64,000 nt of DNA from Desulfatibacillum aliphaticivorans DSM 15576. GTDB lineage: Bacteria; Desulfobacterota; Desulfobacteria; Desulfobacterales; Desulfatibacillaceae. Positions 1 to 8,381 of the stretch are shown one piece after another. The translations under genes and the position numbers were made by a program. How positions within the stretch are numbered: the stretch's first letter is position 1; each line of letters begins with the position of its first letter. Location of the stretch: positions 62,001-126,000 of the forward strand of contig NZ_AUCT01000017.1 of NCBI RefSeq assembly GCF_000429905.1, in the 5' to 3' direction. The notes below the pieces were generated by a model, which was given only the letters and a program-made list of their open reading frames with translations, was not told the origin of the DNA and searched no databases.

Positions 1-677
1 GCTTTCGATCCGACGATCTGTGAAGCAATATCGAGCTGGTCGCCTTTTTCGGCATCCTTGGTCCCGCGTCTGAGGGCGTTGCCGCTCTGCATTTCCGGTT
101 TGACCTTGGCTTCCATGGTGAGGATCTGACCGGCCCGGTCGATCAGGCGCATCAATTCATCACCATCACGGTCATCGGCCAGAATGGTGTGCCCGGTTTC
201 CGTCTTCATCAGCACCCTGAAACGCGGGCAGTAGTATTCCGGATGGCCATGGTATTTCCGGTGTTCGAGATTGTCGTGGGGATTGCTCTGGTGCTCCAGC
301 TTGTCCTCGCAGTCATGGCAGAAGGCATTGCCGCAGGTTCGCTTGGATTCCTCCGGCTGTTCCCCGGGATTACTTCCCGCGAGCCAGACTCCGGTCCAAA
401 TCGGATATTGAACAATGCCGCCTTCAAACTCGGCCCAGACCGAAGCGCCTTCTTCAGGCACGAGGAACATGCCGCAATCATCATTGCCGCCATAGGGAAA
501 ACAGGGAGATGCCCAATCCGACCAGTTTTCACGGCCTGTACCCAACACTGCAGGGATTTCGAGCCGAACCCTACCGAGCCGTTCCGGATCATTGTTGTCC
601 CGGACAAAAGCCCGGTACTTGCCGTACCAGCGGTTGCGGTAGCGTTCTTCTGTCTGTTTATCGGAGGTTTCAAGCAT
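1..677 (-). CDS. Baseplate spike/assembly protein V-like (gp5/gpV), 3' part outside window
   Basis: The frame is open from an ATG at 677 to the window edge, giving at least 225 residues. The N-terminal stretch with DPERLGRVRLEIP followed by a Trp- and Gly-rich segment is typical of the OB-fold of gpV/gp5-type tail spikes, which form the tip that pierces the envelope. The start overlaps the stop of the DUF1353 gene, so the genes are translationally coupled. The following hydrophilic segment (K-x-E-T-G-H-T, D-D-R-D-G-D) is like the start of the beta-helical needle region. The carboxyl end is not visible. The family call is firm for a baseplate V protein; the exact subfamily is not. Confidence 0.8.
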   Translation of the reverse strand, partial: MLETSDKQTEERYRNRWYGKYRAFVRDNNDPERLGRVRLEIPAVLGTGRENWSDWASPCFPYGGNDDCGMFLVPEEGASVWAEFEGGIVQYPIWTGVWLAGSNPGEQPEESKRTCGNAFCHDCEDKLEHQSNPHDNLEHRKYHGHPEYYCPRFRVLMKTETGHTILADDRDGDELMRLIDRAGQILTMEAKVKPEMQSGNALRRGTKDAEKGDQLDIASQIVGSK

Positions 678-1089
678 GGCTGCCTTCCCTCCGGCGGCTG
701 TCATTCCAAGCCTTCCAGCCACCCACGCGAACAGCCCAATACATCAGTCGGCGTTTCCATGCCGGAACACCGAGCTTGGTCATCAGGTCGAGAAATATGC
801 GGTCGGCTTCAACTCGGGTCACCAGTCCGGTGTGATAGAGAAAGTCATGCACAACGGCAGCCGGAGAATAGCGTCCCCATGGCGGCACAATTCGCCAGAA
901 CAGACGCGGTACAGATGCAAAATCCGTTTCAAATCCGGCAGGCACGGTAATGGTTCGGCTGTCAGAGATCCTGACCTTGTAGTCTTTGATCAGACGGGCA
1001 CTGCGGCCATTGGGCAGCAGTTCAAACTGCAAAGGCCCGTTCAGTCCGATTCCCGAGCCGACGGTGACGGTCTTTTGAAACTCAGTCAT
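670..1089 (-). CDS. DUF1353 family phage protein
   Basis: The product is 139 residues, starting at the ATG at 1089 that overlaps the end of the peptidase gene upstream. The core with F-x-T-D-F-A-S-V-P-R and the later V-V-H-D-F-L-Y segment is diagnostic of DUF1353, a small family common in phage tail and lysis regions. Its function is not established. It sits between an M15 peptidase and the spike gene, so a role in tail-associated cell-wall processing or in a tail-tip module is plausible but unproved. A longer reading frame continues upstream to 1191 but would overlap most of the start of the neighbour and lacks a ribosome binding site. Confidence 0.75.
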   Translation of the reverse strand: MTEFQKTVTVGSGIGLNGPLQFELLPNGRSARLIKDYKVRISDSRTITVPAGFETDFASVPRLFWRIVPPWGRYSPAAVVHDFLYHTGLVTRVEADRIFLDLMTKLGVPAWKRRLMYWAVRVGGWKAWNDSRRREGSHA

Positions 1090-1459
1090 TACGCCACCTC
1101 GCTTTCCCGGTTGTCCGGACATCGAGATGGACCCATGAAGGATAGATTCCGATGCCGCCTTGTTGAAAAGCCGGAATGGTTTCCGCTGCACGAGCCAGGT
1201 CTTCGGCTGTCAGTCCATCCGAGCAGTCGACATCGGCAGCCATTCCCAAGGTGTGAAAACTCTGAGCGGCTCCGCCAACAGATTCATTATGGTGATTACA
1301 TCGAAAGCCGCTGGTGATGCTCAGCGGCAGGCTTACTTGATCGCGCAGAGCCTGAAGCGCCGAAATCAGTTCAGGCTGTATCGGAGCCGAATGCCCGCAG
1401 CAGTTGGTTCCCTTGCAGGCAAATTCGGACCGGCTGAAATTTTTACTCAGATCTCCCAT
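1082..1459 (-). CDS. M15-type D,D-carboxypeptidase/endolysin
   Basis: The product is 125 residues with the Peptidase_M15_3 layout: S-G-F-R-C near residue 51, a H-x6-D zinc-ligand pair (S-F-H-T-L-G-M-A-A-D) and a final W-V-H-L-D with the third ligand. Such enzymes cleave peptidoglycan cross-link peptides and act as phage endolysins or tail lysins. A strong AGGAGG lies directly before the ATG at 1459. It has no signal peptide. Lying among hub and spike genes, it could be either a virion-associated lysin or the lysis enzyme; no holin is visible next to it. Confidence 0.8.
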   Translation of the reverse strand: MGDLSKNFSRSEFACKGTNCCGHSAPIQPELISALQALRDQVSLPLSITSGFRCNHHNESVGGAAQSFHTLGMAADVDCSDGLTAEDLARAAETIPAFQQGGIGIYPSWVHLDVRTTGKARWRND

Positions 1460-1467
1460 GGTTCCTC

Positions 1468-2733
1468 CTAAGAAACAGCACCGGAATCCGCATTGATGGT
1501 CACCATGGCCGGTGGCTCATTCTGCGGGGTTGCCGGTGCTTCTTTATCGTTTGGTTTTCCCTTGGCCTGGGCGGACTTGTCTCCTGCACCTTTGCCAAGG
1601 GCGTTCTTTTTTAGTTTGATTTCACAGGAATAGCCGGATGAACCGATGCTGTGGCGAACCGAGTGGCAGTAGTAAATGCCGGAAAACTTCCGGCCCACGC
1701 CTTTCACTTCGAGGTTCTTTTTGGCCCGCAGTGAGGGAATGCCGATGGTAGCGGCGGTGGCCTCCACCTGTTTGAGTTCGGCCTCTCTGAATTTGCCTTC
1801 GGCTGTATCCTGAGCAGGCTCCTGTGCCGGTTCTTCATGAAAGGCTTCGGAACGTTCATAGGCTGGAACGACCTGTCCGGTCTCCTGTTCTTTGAAACTG
1901 CCTTCACCCGTGTTGCCATCCACCAAATAGGTCTGCTTGCCGAGCGAGGTCCGTTCGGGAGTTGTGGCATTGTTGGCTTTATGTTCCACCACATCCTTTT
2001 TGCGGGGATCGACGCCGACTGATTTGGTTTCGACCCCGGCACCTTTGGCTCCCTGTGATTGGGTCGATGGTCTGAAAGAGCGCAGAACGCCCTTGCGGTC
2101 GGTGAAATACTCCAGCGTCAAAAGCGGAGCCTGTTCCAGCTCCCTTGGATGGAAGTGGAGCTCGTCGTCCTGAATGAAAAAGGAGTAGCCGCTGACACCC
2201 TGACCATCCCGGTCACGGGCTTTGGTTGCCAGCTCCTTGAGGAAGACGGCGTCGGACTGATTGCTCTGGGTTACGCGAAGATGATGGCCTTTGGTGGCCG
2301 TCACGACCGGCTTGAGGCCATTGGCCGAAGCGATCTGCTCGGCAATTTCGGAATAGAGAATGCCCGGCGCAGGTTTCTGCCAGACCTTCTGGTTTTCTTT
2401 CCCGGCCAGCTTGAAGCCTTTGTCGTAGGCTTTGATACGGATGGTGGGGTCGCCGTTTTCAGGGAAATCGTAATCGATGTCCTTGATGACAGCCTTTTTG
2501 CGGGGCGAGAGATTACCCACATAACCGAACCGGGCAATGATCTCGTTGCCTTCCTGAAAAAGCGAGTCATCTACAAACTGCAGGTTGCGGTTTGTGATGG
2601 ACAGCTCGAGAACATCCAGTTCCTCTTCATTGTCGGTGAAGACAAAAGAAGTGATCTCCTGAGTGATATCCTTTGAGAGCGATTTGCCCTCTATCTGAAT
2701 CAAAAATGTCGGTTTGAATGTATCGAGTTCCAT
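1468..2733 (-). CDS. Baseplate hub protein, phage late control gene D family
   Basis: The product is 421 residues from the ATG at 2733, which has GGAG at the right distance; an upstream in-frame start at 2760 has none. The N-terminal half (F-x-P-T-F-L-I-Q-I-E-G, then a segment on deviation from fields N-R-N-L-Q-F) and the middle K-D-I-D-Y-D-F match gpD/gp27-type hub proteins that join the tail tube to the spike. The C-terminal 120 residues are low-complexity, rich in Lys, Gly and Pro. One copy of the repeated bipartite element lies 31 bases upstream. Confidence 0.85.
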   Translation of the reverse strand: MELDTFKPTFLIQIEGKSLSKDITQEITSFVFTDNEEELDVLELSITNRNLQFVDDSLFQEGNEIIARFGYVGNLSPRKKAVIKDIDYDFPENGDPTIRIKAYDKGFKLAGKENQKVWQKPAPGILYSEIAEQIASANGLKPVVTATKGHHLRVTQSNQSDAVFLKELATKARDRDGQGVSGYSFFIQDDELHFHPRELEQAPLLTLEYFTDRKGVLRSFRPSTQSQGAKGAGVETKSVGVDPRKKDVVEHKANNATTPERTSLGKQTYLVDGNTGEGSFKEQETGQVVPAYERSEAFHEEPAQEPAQDTAEGKFREAELKQVEATAATIGIPSLRAKKNLEVKGVGRKFSGIYYCHSVRHSIGSSGYSCEIKLKKNALGKGAGDKSAQAKGKPNDKEAPATPQNEPPAMVTINADSGAVS

Positions 2734-2763
2734 GCACGTCTCCGGCTGTTCGCAGTTCACTGC

Positions 2764-2794
2764 TTACATACCGGAAGCGCCGATGGAGTGTCGG
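2764..2794 (-). promoter_or_regulatory. Bipartite repeat element, copy 1
   Basis: Minus strand: CCGACA, 14 bases, CCGGTATGTAA. It lies between the stop of the LysM protein gene and the start of the hub gene, 31 bases before that start. It is one of nine copies with identical spacing. Confidence 0.7.
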
Positions 2795-2797
2795 GGC

Positions 2798-3088
2798 TCA
2801 GTCGAGAATGTGCATGCTGACGTGGTCCATGGAAGGGATGCGAAGCACCGTGCCCGGCGTCAGTTCCAGCGGAAAAAAGATGTCGTTGTAGTCACAGATG
2901 ATCCACCAGAGCTTTGGCTCTCCCAGATATCTGTGGGCCAGAAGATCCAGCCGATCACCTTCGGTCACGGTATGAAAGCGGTCATCGAATCGCGGTGATG
3001 TATCGATCGGAAAGCGCATGCCAAGGGAATCACCATTGCTGTCTCTGTATCGGAGACATTTAGCGTATCTGGAATCCTTGTCGATCAT
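2798..3088 (-). CDS. LysM-domain baseplate/tail protein (gpX/gp53-like)
   Basis: The product is 96 residues. The C-terminal half, with D-R-L-D-L-L-A-H-R-Y-L-G-E-P-K-L-W-W-I followed by L-x-P-G-T-V-L-R-I-P, is a LysM-like domain as in phage tail protein X and T4 gp53, which fit between tail tube and baseplate hub. It overlaps the preceding gene by four bases (ATGA). Its place between the tube-initiator and the hub gene agrees with this role. Confidence 0.75.
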   Translation of the reverse strand: MIDKDSRYAKCLRYRDSNGDSLGMRFPIDTSPRFDDRFHTVTEGDRLDLLAHRYLGEPKLWWIICDYNDIFFPLELTPGTVLRIPSMDHVSMHILD

Positions 3089-3558
3089 GAGCGCACCTCC
3101 GACCAGTTGACCGATTGATCGACGTATTCTTCGAGGGATATATCCACCTCGGCTCGCTGGGGAGCGAGATTGGTCTGGTCGAAAAGGCCGAAAAAGCGGG
3201 CCTTTACCTGTCTGACAATGCAGGTCACGCCGGGATACAGTTCCCCAAAAATGAGAATGACCCGGTGGGGCGCGTTCTTGAGCATGCTGCCAGCGTGTTC
3301 GGGATATTGCAGAGACCGCAGCCAGTCGACCTTCTGTTTCACCGGTCCTTTGAACAATTCGACCTTGAAAGTGATCCGACGTGGTTCACCGGCCACATAC
3401 TGATAACGAGGATGGCTCATGCCGGGAATTTTGATGGCGGCGTAGCTGGTCGATTTTTCGTCGCTGATGTTGTTGGGATTGTATTGGAATTCCAGTCGAT
3501 CGCCGGTGTCGGCATCAACCAGATATCCCTTTATCGGTTGCCGGTCCCAAGCCATCAT
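3085..3558 (-). CDS. Contractile-injection tube-initiator protein (CIS_tube N-terminal family)
   Basis: The product is 157 residues. The opening G-Y-L-V-D-A-D-T-G with F-Q-Y-N-P-N-N-I, then R-R-I-T-F-K-V-E-L and W-L-R-S-L-Q-Y-P, is the conserved pattern of the tube-initiation family found in contractile injection systems and related phages. It probably caps the hub and starts tube assembly. The ATG overlaps the stop of the gene before it, and the stop overlaps the next start, so four baseplate genes are coupled. Confidence 0.7.
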   Translation of the reverse strand: MMAWDRQPIKGYLVDADTGDRLEFQYNPNNISDEKSTSYAAIKIPGMSHPRYQYVAGEPRRITFKVELFKGPVKQKVDWLRSLQYPEHAGSMLKNAPHRVILIFGELYPGVTCIVRQVKARFFGLFDQTNLAPQRAEVDISLEEYVDQSVNWSEVRS

Positions 3559-3869
3559 TTGACCTCGTGGATTTCAACGACCGTCTTGCCGATCTCTCTG
3601 GCATGGGAGAGCTCCTGCTGCATCCCTTTTGAAATGCCGTTTCCGGTAAACGCCCAGACTTCAGAGCAGGTTTCCATGTAAGCGAGGCCGCAGCTGATAG
3701 CGGCAGAACGTTGTTGCGGATCATGGTCATCGACAAAGCGTGGGTACAACAGGTGTGGCGCGAATGGCGCATAGCCTTGATCCATGGCCATGCGGCACAG
3801 TTTTTTGGCCACTGTAACGTTTCTTTCAATGTCCCCGGCAAAGGGGCTACAAATAAACACTCTTTTCAT
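3555..3869 (-). CDS. DUF4406/nucleoside deoxyribosyltransferase-like protein
   Basis: The product is 104 residues from the ATG at 3869 (GAGG upstream); a GTG at 3881 would add four residues. The start K-R-V-F-I-C-S-P-F-A-G and the later A-P-F-A-P-H-L-L-Y-P and E-V-W-A-F-T-G-N-G-I-S-K-G-M match DUF4406, a fold related to nucleoside 2-deoxyribosyltransferases that bind nucleotides. It is odd in a tail operon, where a morphogenesis gene is expected. Substrate and role are unknown. Confidence 0.7.
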   Translation of the reverse strand: MKRVFICSPFAGDIERNVTVAKKLCRMAMDQGYAPFAPHLLYPRFVDDHDPQQRSAAISCGLAYMETCSEVWAFTGNGISKGMQQELSHAREIGKTVVEIHEVK

Positions 3870-3877
3870 CGGTTGCC

Positions 3878-6800
3878 TCACAGGGTTTCATAGTTTCTGA
3901 TTTTTCGTTCCCGGAGGTCCTTGTAGACCGCCTCGGCCACCTGACGTCCATCGATATGCGTGGCCACGGAAACCTCCACGGGTCGTTCCGAAAGCGCATC
4001 GAGCTTGTTCAGCAGCGCCTCCAGAAGGCTGGCCACATCGGGACCTTCCTGCTGGCCTGCTGGCGATGAGACAAACGGACTTGTTCTTGCCGCTGCCAGC
4101 TTTTCAGGCGGATGCGGTTCCGGCTGCATTACCGAAGCTGCATTGACATCATGCAACACGCCGGTCCCGGCCGTATCCACCGAAGCTCTGACATCAGCCG
4201 GAATGCTCAACGCGGGAATCATCCCCATCGACGGGGCGATCTGCCCGGCAATGGTCACCGGCGGAACCGAGGGGGCCGCAATGGCGTCCGGGAACTGATA
4301 AGGCTTACTTACCGGAATTTTCGGTGTAATGTCGGGTGCTCCTACTGATCCTGCATTCACGACCGGCATTGCCGAAGCCATGACCGGCGAAAGCATAAGC
4401 ACGGCGGAGAACACCGTCGGGATGAGCTTTTTATCGAGACTCGGGATCAGAGCGAATCGTCCGGCGCTTTGCTGAACAACAGAATGTTTGGCAGAAGCAA
4501 TCTGTAATCTTGGTGCAGCTTTGGCTTCAGGTGCCGGTGAAGAAGAAAATAAGGACTTGATACCGGTCCAAGCACCGCTGAGCAGTCCGGATGCTTTCTG
4601 TTTTACTGACTGCATGACACCGCCCACACCGGACTTAACCTGGCTCCAGAGGGCTGTTCCTTTTTCAGCTACCGCAGAGATCCCCGAGCCAATGATGTTT
4701 TTCAGCCCGCTGAAGGTGGACGTGAAAGACTGTTTAACCGCCGTGGCACCGGCAGTCAGCTTATTCCAGACACCACTCCAAGAATCCGGCAAAGACAGTT
4801 CCGGGATGAGATTGCTTAACGCGCCTTTGATCATGCCACCGGCTTTGGATACCATCGCTCCGGCACCCTCAACCAGTGAACCCCAGAGGTTGCCAGCCGT
4901 CCTGAAGGGAGCAGAGAGTAAGTTCATCGCAGTCTGGCCCGCTGATTTAAGACCGTTCCAGACACCAGACAGTGCAGACAGAACTCCACGAGCCGCAAAG
5001 GAGAACACTTTTGCAGGCAATGCCAGCGTGGAAACCATTCCATCCGCCAGTGTTGTGAGCAGGGCTTTACCTGAAGCAGTCAGCGTCGAAAGCGGGCCTT
5101 CCTTGGCATCGGAGAACGGCAGCAGGCTTCGCAGCTTGCCGAGCGCATTCTTCAGCATGCGGAATGGATAGGTAACCGCCGACCAGATGCCTTCACCCAG
5201 CGTGACGAGCATCTTTTTCCCGGCCTCGAAAAAGGTCATGTCGCCTGAGAAGAAGCTTCTCACTGTGGCGAACAGATTCCGCAAAGTGCTGACGAGCGGT
5301 AGATTCATAAAGACACTGACGATACGCTCACCGGCAGCAACAAAGAACCGAACCATCCCGTCGAAAACTGAGGTGATAAAGTTCCAGACTCCGCTGATGA
5401 CATCGCGTGCCCATCTGAATGGAGTAGCCAGAAAATCGAAGACCGCTCCGCCAATGGCCTTCAAACCATCCAGCAGGGAGACATTTCCGGTCAGTATCTG
5501 CCAGACGGAATAGATAATCTTCCCGGCAGCCACAAACGCCTGAGCAATCAGTCGGACCGGAAGCAGAAATTTATAGATGAATTTGGTGGCATAGATCAGT
5601 GAGCCGACGATCACCTTGCCGACCCAGACGACGCTTCTCACCACGATGGCCAGTGCTTTGACAACCATCGTGATATTCCAGACCACGATGCGGAGTGCAT
5701 AGGCCAGTCCCTGAAGCAGAACACCGGCAACCGTTCCGACCACGGAACCGAACTGTCGCCACGCCGATCCGTCCGCTGAATTGGCCGAGACACCAAATAT
5801 TTCCACCACCGAGAAGATGGCTTTGTAAAGGGTGGCATAGGCAGAAACCATCCCCTTTACGGCTGGTTCGAGAATGGCCCGGATTCGACCGAAAGCGTGT
5901 GAGAAGGCTTCCCACAGCCCGGAGAGGTATTCCCGCACCCGGTAATAGACTTTGAAGACAGTCACGACAAAACCGAGGAGCCCGGCTGACTTGAGCCGGT
6001 TGGCAAGCTCGGCCGACATCTGACCGGTGGAGCCGCTCAGGGATGAGATGAGGGTCTTCACGCCCTCGAAGACCAGTTTGATCTTGTTCCATGTCCCGAG
6101 AACGACATCCCGGATTCCTCCGAAATTTGTCTCCCATGCCCGTTTCAGCAGATAGACCGCCAGAACCACACCCGCAATGGCGGCGGTAACCGGCAGAAAG
6201 TATGTGGCAATGGCTGAGCCGACACCTGCGGCCGCTGCACTGATAGCAACGAACCCGGCCTTTATTGCCGGAAGCATGAGTCCGACCAGTCCGACGGCTG
6301 AAGTGACCGCTCCGGCAACAACCAGCACCGCTCCAAGAGCCATGGAAAGTGTCAAGACTACCCGGGTGACTCCGGGCATGGATTTGGCCAGTTTCTGCAG
6401 GAACAGAATAAAGCGGGAAATACCGTTCATCACCGGGGTCACGACTGGCAGCAAGGTGCGACCCAATATCTCGGTCAGGTTGGACACCTGCTGCCGGATC
6501 AATCCAAACTGGGCTCCGATATCCTGATTCATGGCACTGGCCATCTGATTGGTGACGGCTGTCCCGGTTTTCATGGCTGCGCCGACTGACTTGATATTGC
6601 TTTCGAGCGATTCCGTTCCGGCCGCCATCTGCAGGAGGAACTTGACCGCCTCGTCGGAGCCGAAGGCTTTCTTCAGCTTCACCTGAGCGGCTGCCTGCGA
6701 CAAATCCGGGAACTGCTGTTTGATCTCCTGCAAAATGGGAATGACGCCTTTGAGACGGCCGGTTGTATCGGTGAACGAGAGCCCGAGCTGATCACCGGCC

Positions 6801-7546
6801 TCGGCTGCGTTCATGATGAATGCCTTGTAAAGTGTTCCGGCTTCTGAGCCCGGCATGGTGGTCTGCAACTGACCGAGGATTGCCAGCTGTTCCTGCAGAG
6901 GAATGTTGTTGGCAGCAGCAACAGCACCGATGTTTTTGATCGCATCGGCCATCTGGGTTCCGTTGGTCTTGAACGATGCCACGGTTTGGGCCATGGCTCC
7001 TGAAAAGGCGGTGGCCCATTCCATGTCGGTCATATCCGCCATGATGGGCTTGAATATGCCGTAAGCCGTGGTGAAGGTTCCGACCATCTCCTGTGTGGTC
7101 GCTTTGGTGGCTTTGGCTGTGAGACCGGCCATGTTGGTGAAGACACCGACGGCCTCATCGCTAAGATTGGACAACGCCGACTTCACATCGTAGGTAGCCG
7201 TGATGAAAGCCGCCTTGTTGGCTCCCGACCACTGGTTGGTGAAGGATTCGGCGGCATCTTCAATGGCACCGAGGTCCTTGACTCCAAGCGATGCCAATTC
7301 CCCGAGGGCTTTCTGAGTGGCAGCGGTAGATGCGACCAAGGCAACAGGCGCGGCCATGAGCGCAAGACCGGCACCAACCATCATGGTGCCTTTCTGGATA
7401 CGATCCAGATTTTTGGTCATGCGTTCACTGGCGGCCGCAACGGTTCCGTCAAGGCTTGTCATCGAACTTTCAATGCGCTGGGCGTTCTGCGAGAACGCAT
7501 CCTTCATCGATACGACAATGCCCAGCCCAAGGTCGTTATTCATCAT
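3878..7546 (-). CDS. Tail tape measure protein
   Basis: The product is 1222 residues, by far the longest tail gene, directly after the chaperone gene as is usual. The first 350 residues carry the TP901-type tape-measure domain (G-x-K-D-L-G-A-I-E-D-A-A-E then long helices), and the middle holds many hydrophobic helical stretches with alternating Trp and Gly. It sets tail length and is ejected with the DNA. The start codon overlaps the stop of the -1 frame extension of the chaperone. A copy of the bipartite element is embedded in the coding sequence at 4305-4335. Confidence 0.9.
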   Translation of the reverse strand: MMNNDLGLGIVVSMKDAFSQNAQRIESSMTSLDGTVAAASERMTKNLDRIQKGTMMVGAGLALMAAPVALVASTAATQKALGELASLGVKDLGAIEDAAESFTNQWSGANKAAFITATYDVKSALSNLSDEAVGVFTNMAGLTAKATKATTQEMVGTFTTAYGIFKPIMADMTDMEWATAFSGAMAQTVASFKTNGTQMADAIKNIGAVAAANNIPLQEQLAILGQLQTTMPGSEAGTLYKAFIMNAAEAGDQLGLSFTDTTGRLKGVIPILQEIKQQFPDLSQAAAQVKLKKAFGSDEAVKFLLQMAAGTESLESNIKSVGAAMKTGTAVTNQMASAMNQDIGAQFGLIRQQVSNLTEILGRTLLPVVTPVMNGISRFILFLQKLAKSMPGVTRVVLTLSMALGAVLVVAGAVTSAVGLVGLMLPAIKAGFVAISAAAAGVGSAIATYFLPVTAAIAGVVLAVYLLKRAWETNFGGIRDVVLGTWNKIKLVFEGVKTLISSLSGSTGQMSAELANRLKSAGLLGFVVTVFKVYYRVREYLSGLWEAFSHAFGRIRAILEPAVKGMVSAYATLYKAIFSVVEIFGVSANSADGSAWRQFGSVVGTVAGVLLQGLAYALRIVVWNITMVVKALAIVVRSVVWVGKVIVGSLIYATKFIYKFLLPVRLIAQAFVAAGKIIYSVWQILTGNVSLLDGLKAIGGAVFDFLATPFRWARDVISGVWNFITSVFDGMVRFFVAAGERIVSVFMNLPLVSTLRNLFATVRSFFSGDMTFFEAGKKMLVTLGEGIWSAVTYPFRMLKNALGKLRSLLPFSDAKEGPLSTLTASGKALLTTLADGMVSTLALPAKVFSFAARGVLSALSGVWNGLKSAGQTAMNLLSAPFRTAGNLWGSLVEGAGAMVSKAGGMIKGALSNLIPELSLPDSWSGVWNKLTAGATAVKQSFTSTFSGLKNIIGSGISAVAEKGTALWSQVKSGVGGVMQSVKQKASGLLSGAWTGIKSLFSSSPAPEAKAAPRLQIASAKHSVVQQSAGRFALIPSLDKKLIPTVFSAVLMLSPVMASAMPVVNAGSVGAPDITPKIPVSKPYQFPDAIAAPSVPPVTIAGQIAPSMGMIPALSIPADVRASVDTAGTGVLHDVNAASVMQPEPHPPEKLAAARTSPFVSSPAGQQEGPDVASLLEALLNKLDALSERPVEVSVATHIDGRQVAEAVYKDLRERKIRNYETL
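4305..4335 (-). promoter_or_regulatory. Bipartite repeat element, copy 2, inside the tape measure gene
   Basis: Minus strand: CCGACA, 14 bases, CCGGTAAGTAA, here in frame within codons for the C-terminal part of the tape measure. The nearest gene start downstream is 436 bases away (3869). It has both conserved halves and the exact spacing. Confidence 0.6.
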
Positions 7547-7711
7547 CGCTTATCCATTTGCTCCCGTTCAAAATCAATCTGCCGCTCCAAGGCTTCCACA
7601 AACTGCTGTCGAAGCCTGAGCGGCAGTGATCGGATTTCCTGATAACTCCAGTGGAGCCCGCCATAGGCGAGAAAGAAGCTGTCGCTTACAAGCGAACTCC
7701 TGGAAATAAAA
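7543..7711 (-). CDS. Frame -1 extension of tail chaperone (DUF6760-like small domain)
   Basis: After the slippery heptamer TTTTTTA (minus strand 7713-7707) the -1 frame is open to a TGA at 7543. It codes for about 56 residues, including F-F-L-A-Y-G-G-L-H-W-S-Y-Q-E-I-R, which resembles small DUF6760-type proteins found between chaperone and tape measure. No ATG, GTG or TTG with a ribosome binding site is visible in this frame, so it is best read as the second part of a G/GT-type fusion with 7686-8363. That slippage really happens is inference. Confidence 0.6.
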
Positions 7712-8363
7712 AAGCCGGTTCGGCCTCGAGACGTGTTCTGATCCGGGTGCCGCAGCCATCGCAGTCGACTTCGACCGTTGTATCGATACCGGCATCCACC
7801 CGGGCCATTTCCTGTCGCAGGGCACTGCGGTCGCGCATGGGCATTTCAGTGAGGGATTTCTTGCTGGGTGCCTTTCCGTCAATCTCGATGAGTCGAATCA
7901 TCATGGCCGATGAAATGTTCGGCTCGCGCAAGGCGGCGAGACGCTTTTCCTTGTGGCCATCAAGCAGACCGAAACGGACCGCTTTCTTGGAGCCAGGCAG
8001 CTTGAATTCAAACTCACGCTCCTCGGTGTAGGGAGTGACTTTGAGATCCTCCAGATTGACCGTCACATAGTTGGTCATGCGACACGAGGCATTGGGGCAC
8101 GTCAGTTCCAGTTCGACCTCGTCTCCGAGGGAAATCTGGCGCAGCTTGACCAATGCAAAAAGGCGGTCGCCCGAGAGCAGGTCGAGAATATCGTTCACCG
8201 CTGGCTTGTCATTCTCGCCAAGCCGGACGGTACAGTTTCTGAGCACCTGATTGATCGCCTCTCCATTGCGGATAAGACGCTGGTTGGTCAGGAGCTCTTC
8301 TTCGGCACCGGTCATCTCCTTGATTTCGATCTCGATGCCACTGGGTAATTCATAGGTATACAT
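7686..8363 (-). CDS. Tail assembly chaperone / T4 baseplate gp26-like protein
   Basis: The product is 225 residues. The start Y-E-L-P-S-G-I-E-I-E-I-K-E-M-T-G and body match the T4_baseplate (gp26-like) family used in many myophages at the chaperone position. Two cysteine pairs, C-P-N-A-S-C and C-D-G-C-G, could form a zinc ribbon. It lies between the tube and tape-measure genes, where tail chaperones of the G/GT type are found. Codons GCT TTT TTA near its end form a -1 slippery site seven codons before its stop. Confidence 0.75.
   Translation of the reverse strand: MYTYELPSGIEIEIKEMTGAEEELLTNQRLIRNGEAINQVLRNCTVRLGENDKPAVNDILDLLSGDRLFALVKLRQISLGDEVELELTCPNASCRMTNYVTVNLEDLKVTPYTEEREFEFKLPGSKKAVRFGLLDGHKEKRLAALREPNISSAMMIRLIEIDGKAPSKKSLTEMPMRDRSALRQEMARVDAGIDTTVEVDCDGCGTRIRTRLEAEPAFLFPGVRL
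7707..7713 (-). promoter_or_regulatory. Candidate -1 ribosomal frameshift site TTTTTTA
   Basis: In the zero frame the codons are TTT and TTA preceded by T, which fits X-XXY-YYZ. Slippage joins the chaperone to the -1 frame extension ending at 7543. Confidence 0.55.
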
Positions 8364-8381
8364 TTCTTCACTCCTTGTTTA

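Noticed and set aside
209..673. 154-residue minus frame at the left end.
   Set aside because: The overlapping minus frame starting at 677 encodes the baseplate V protein and stays open to the edge.
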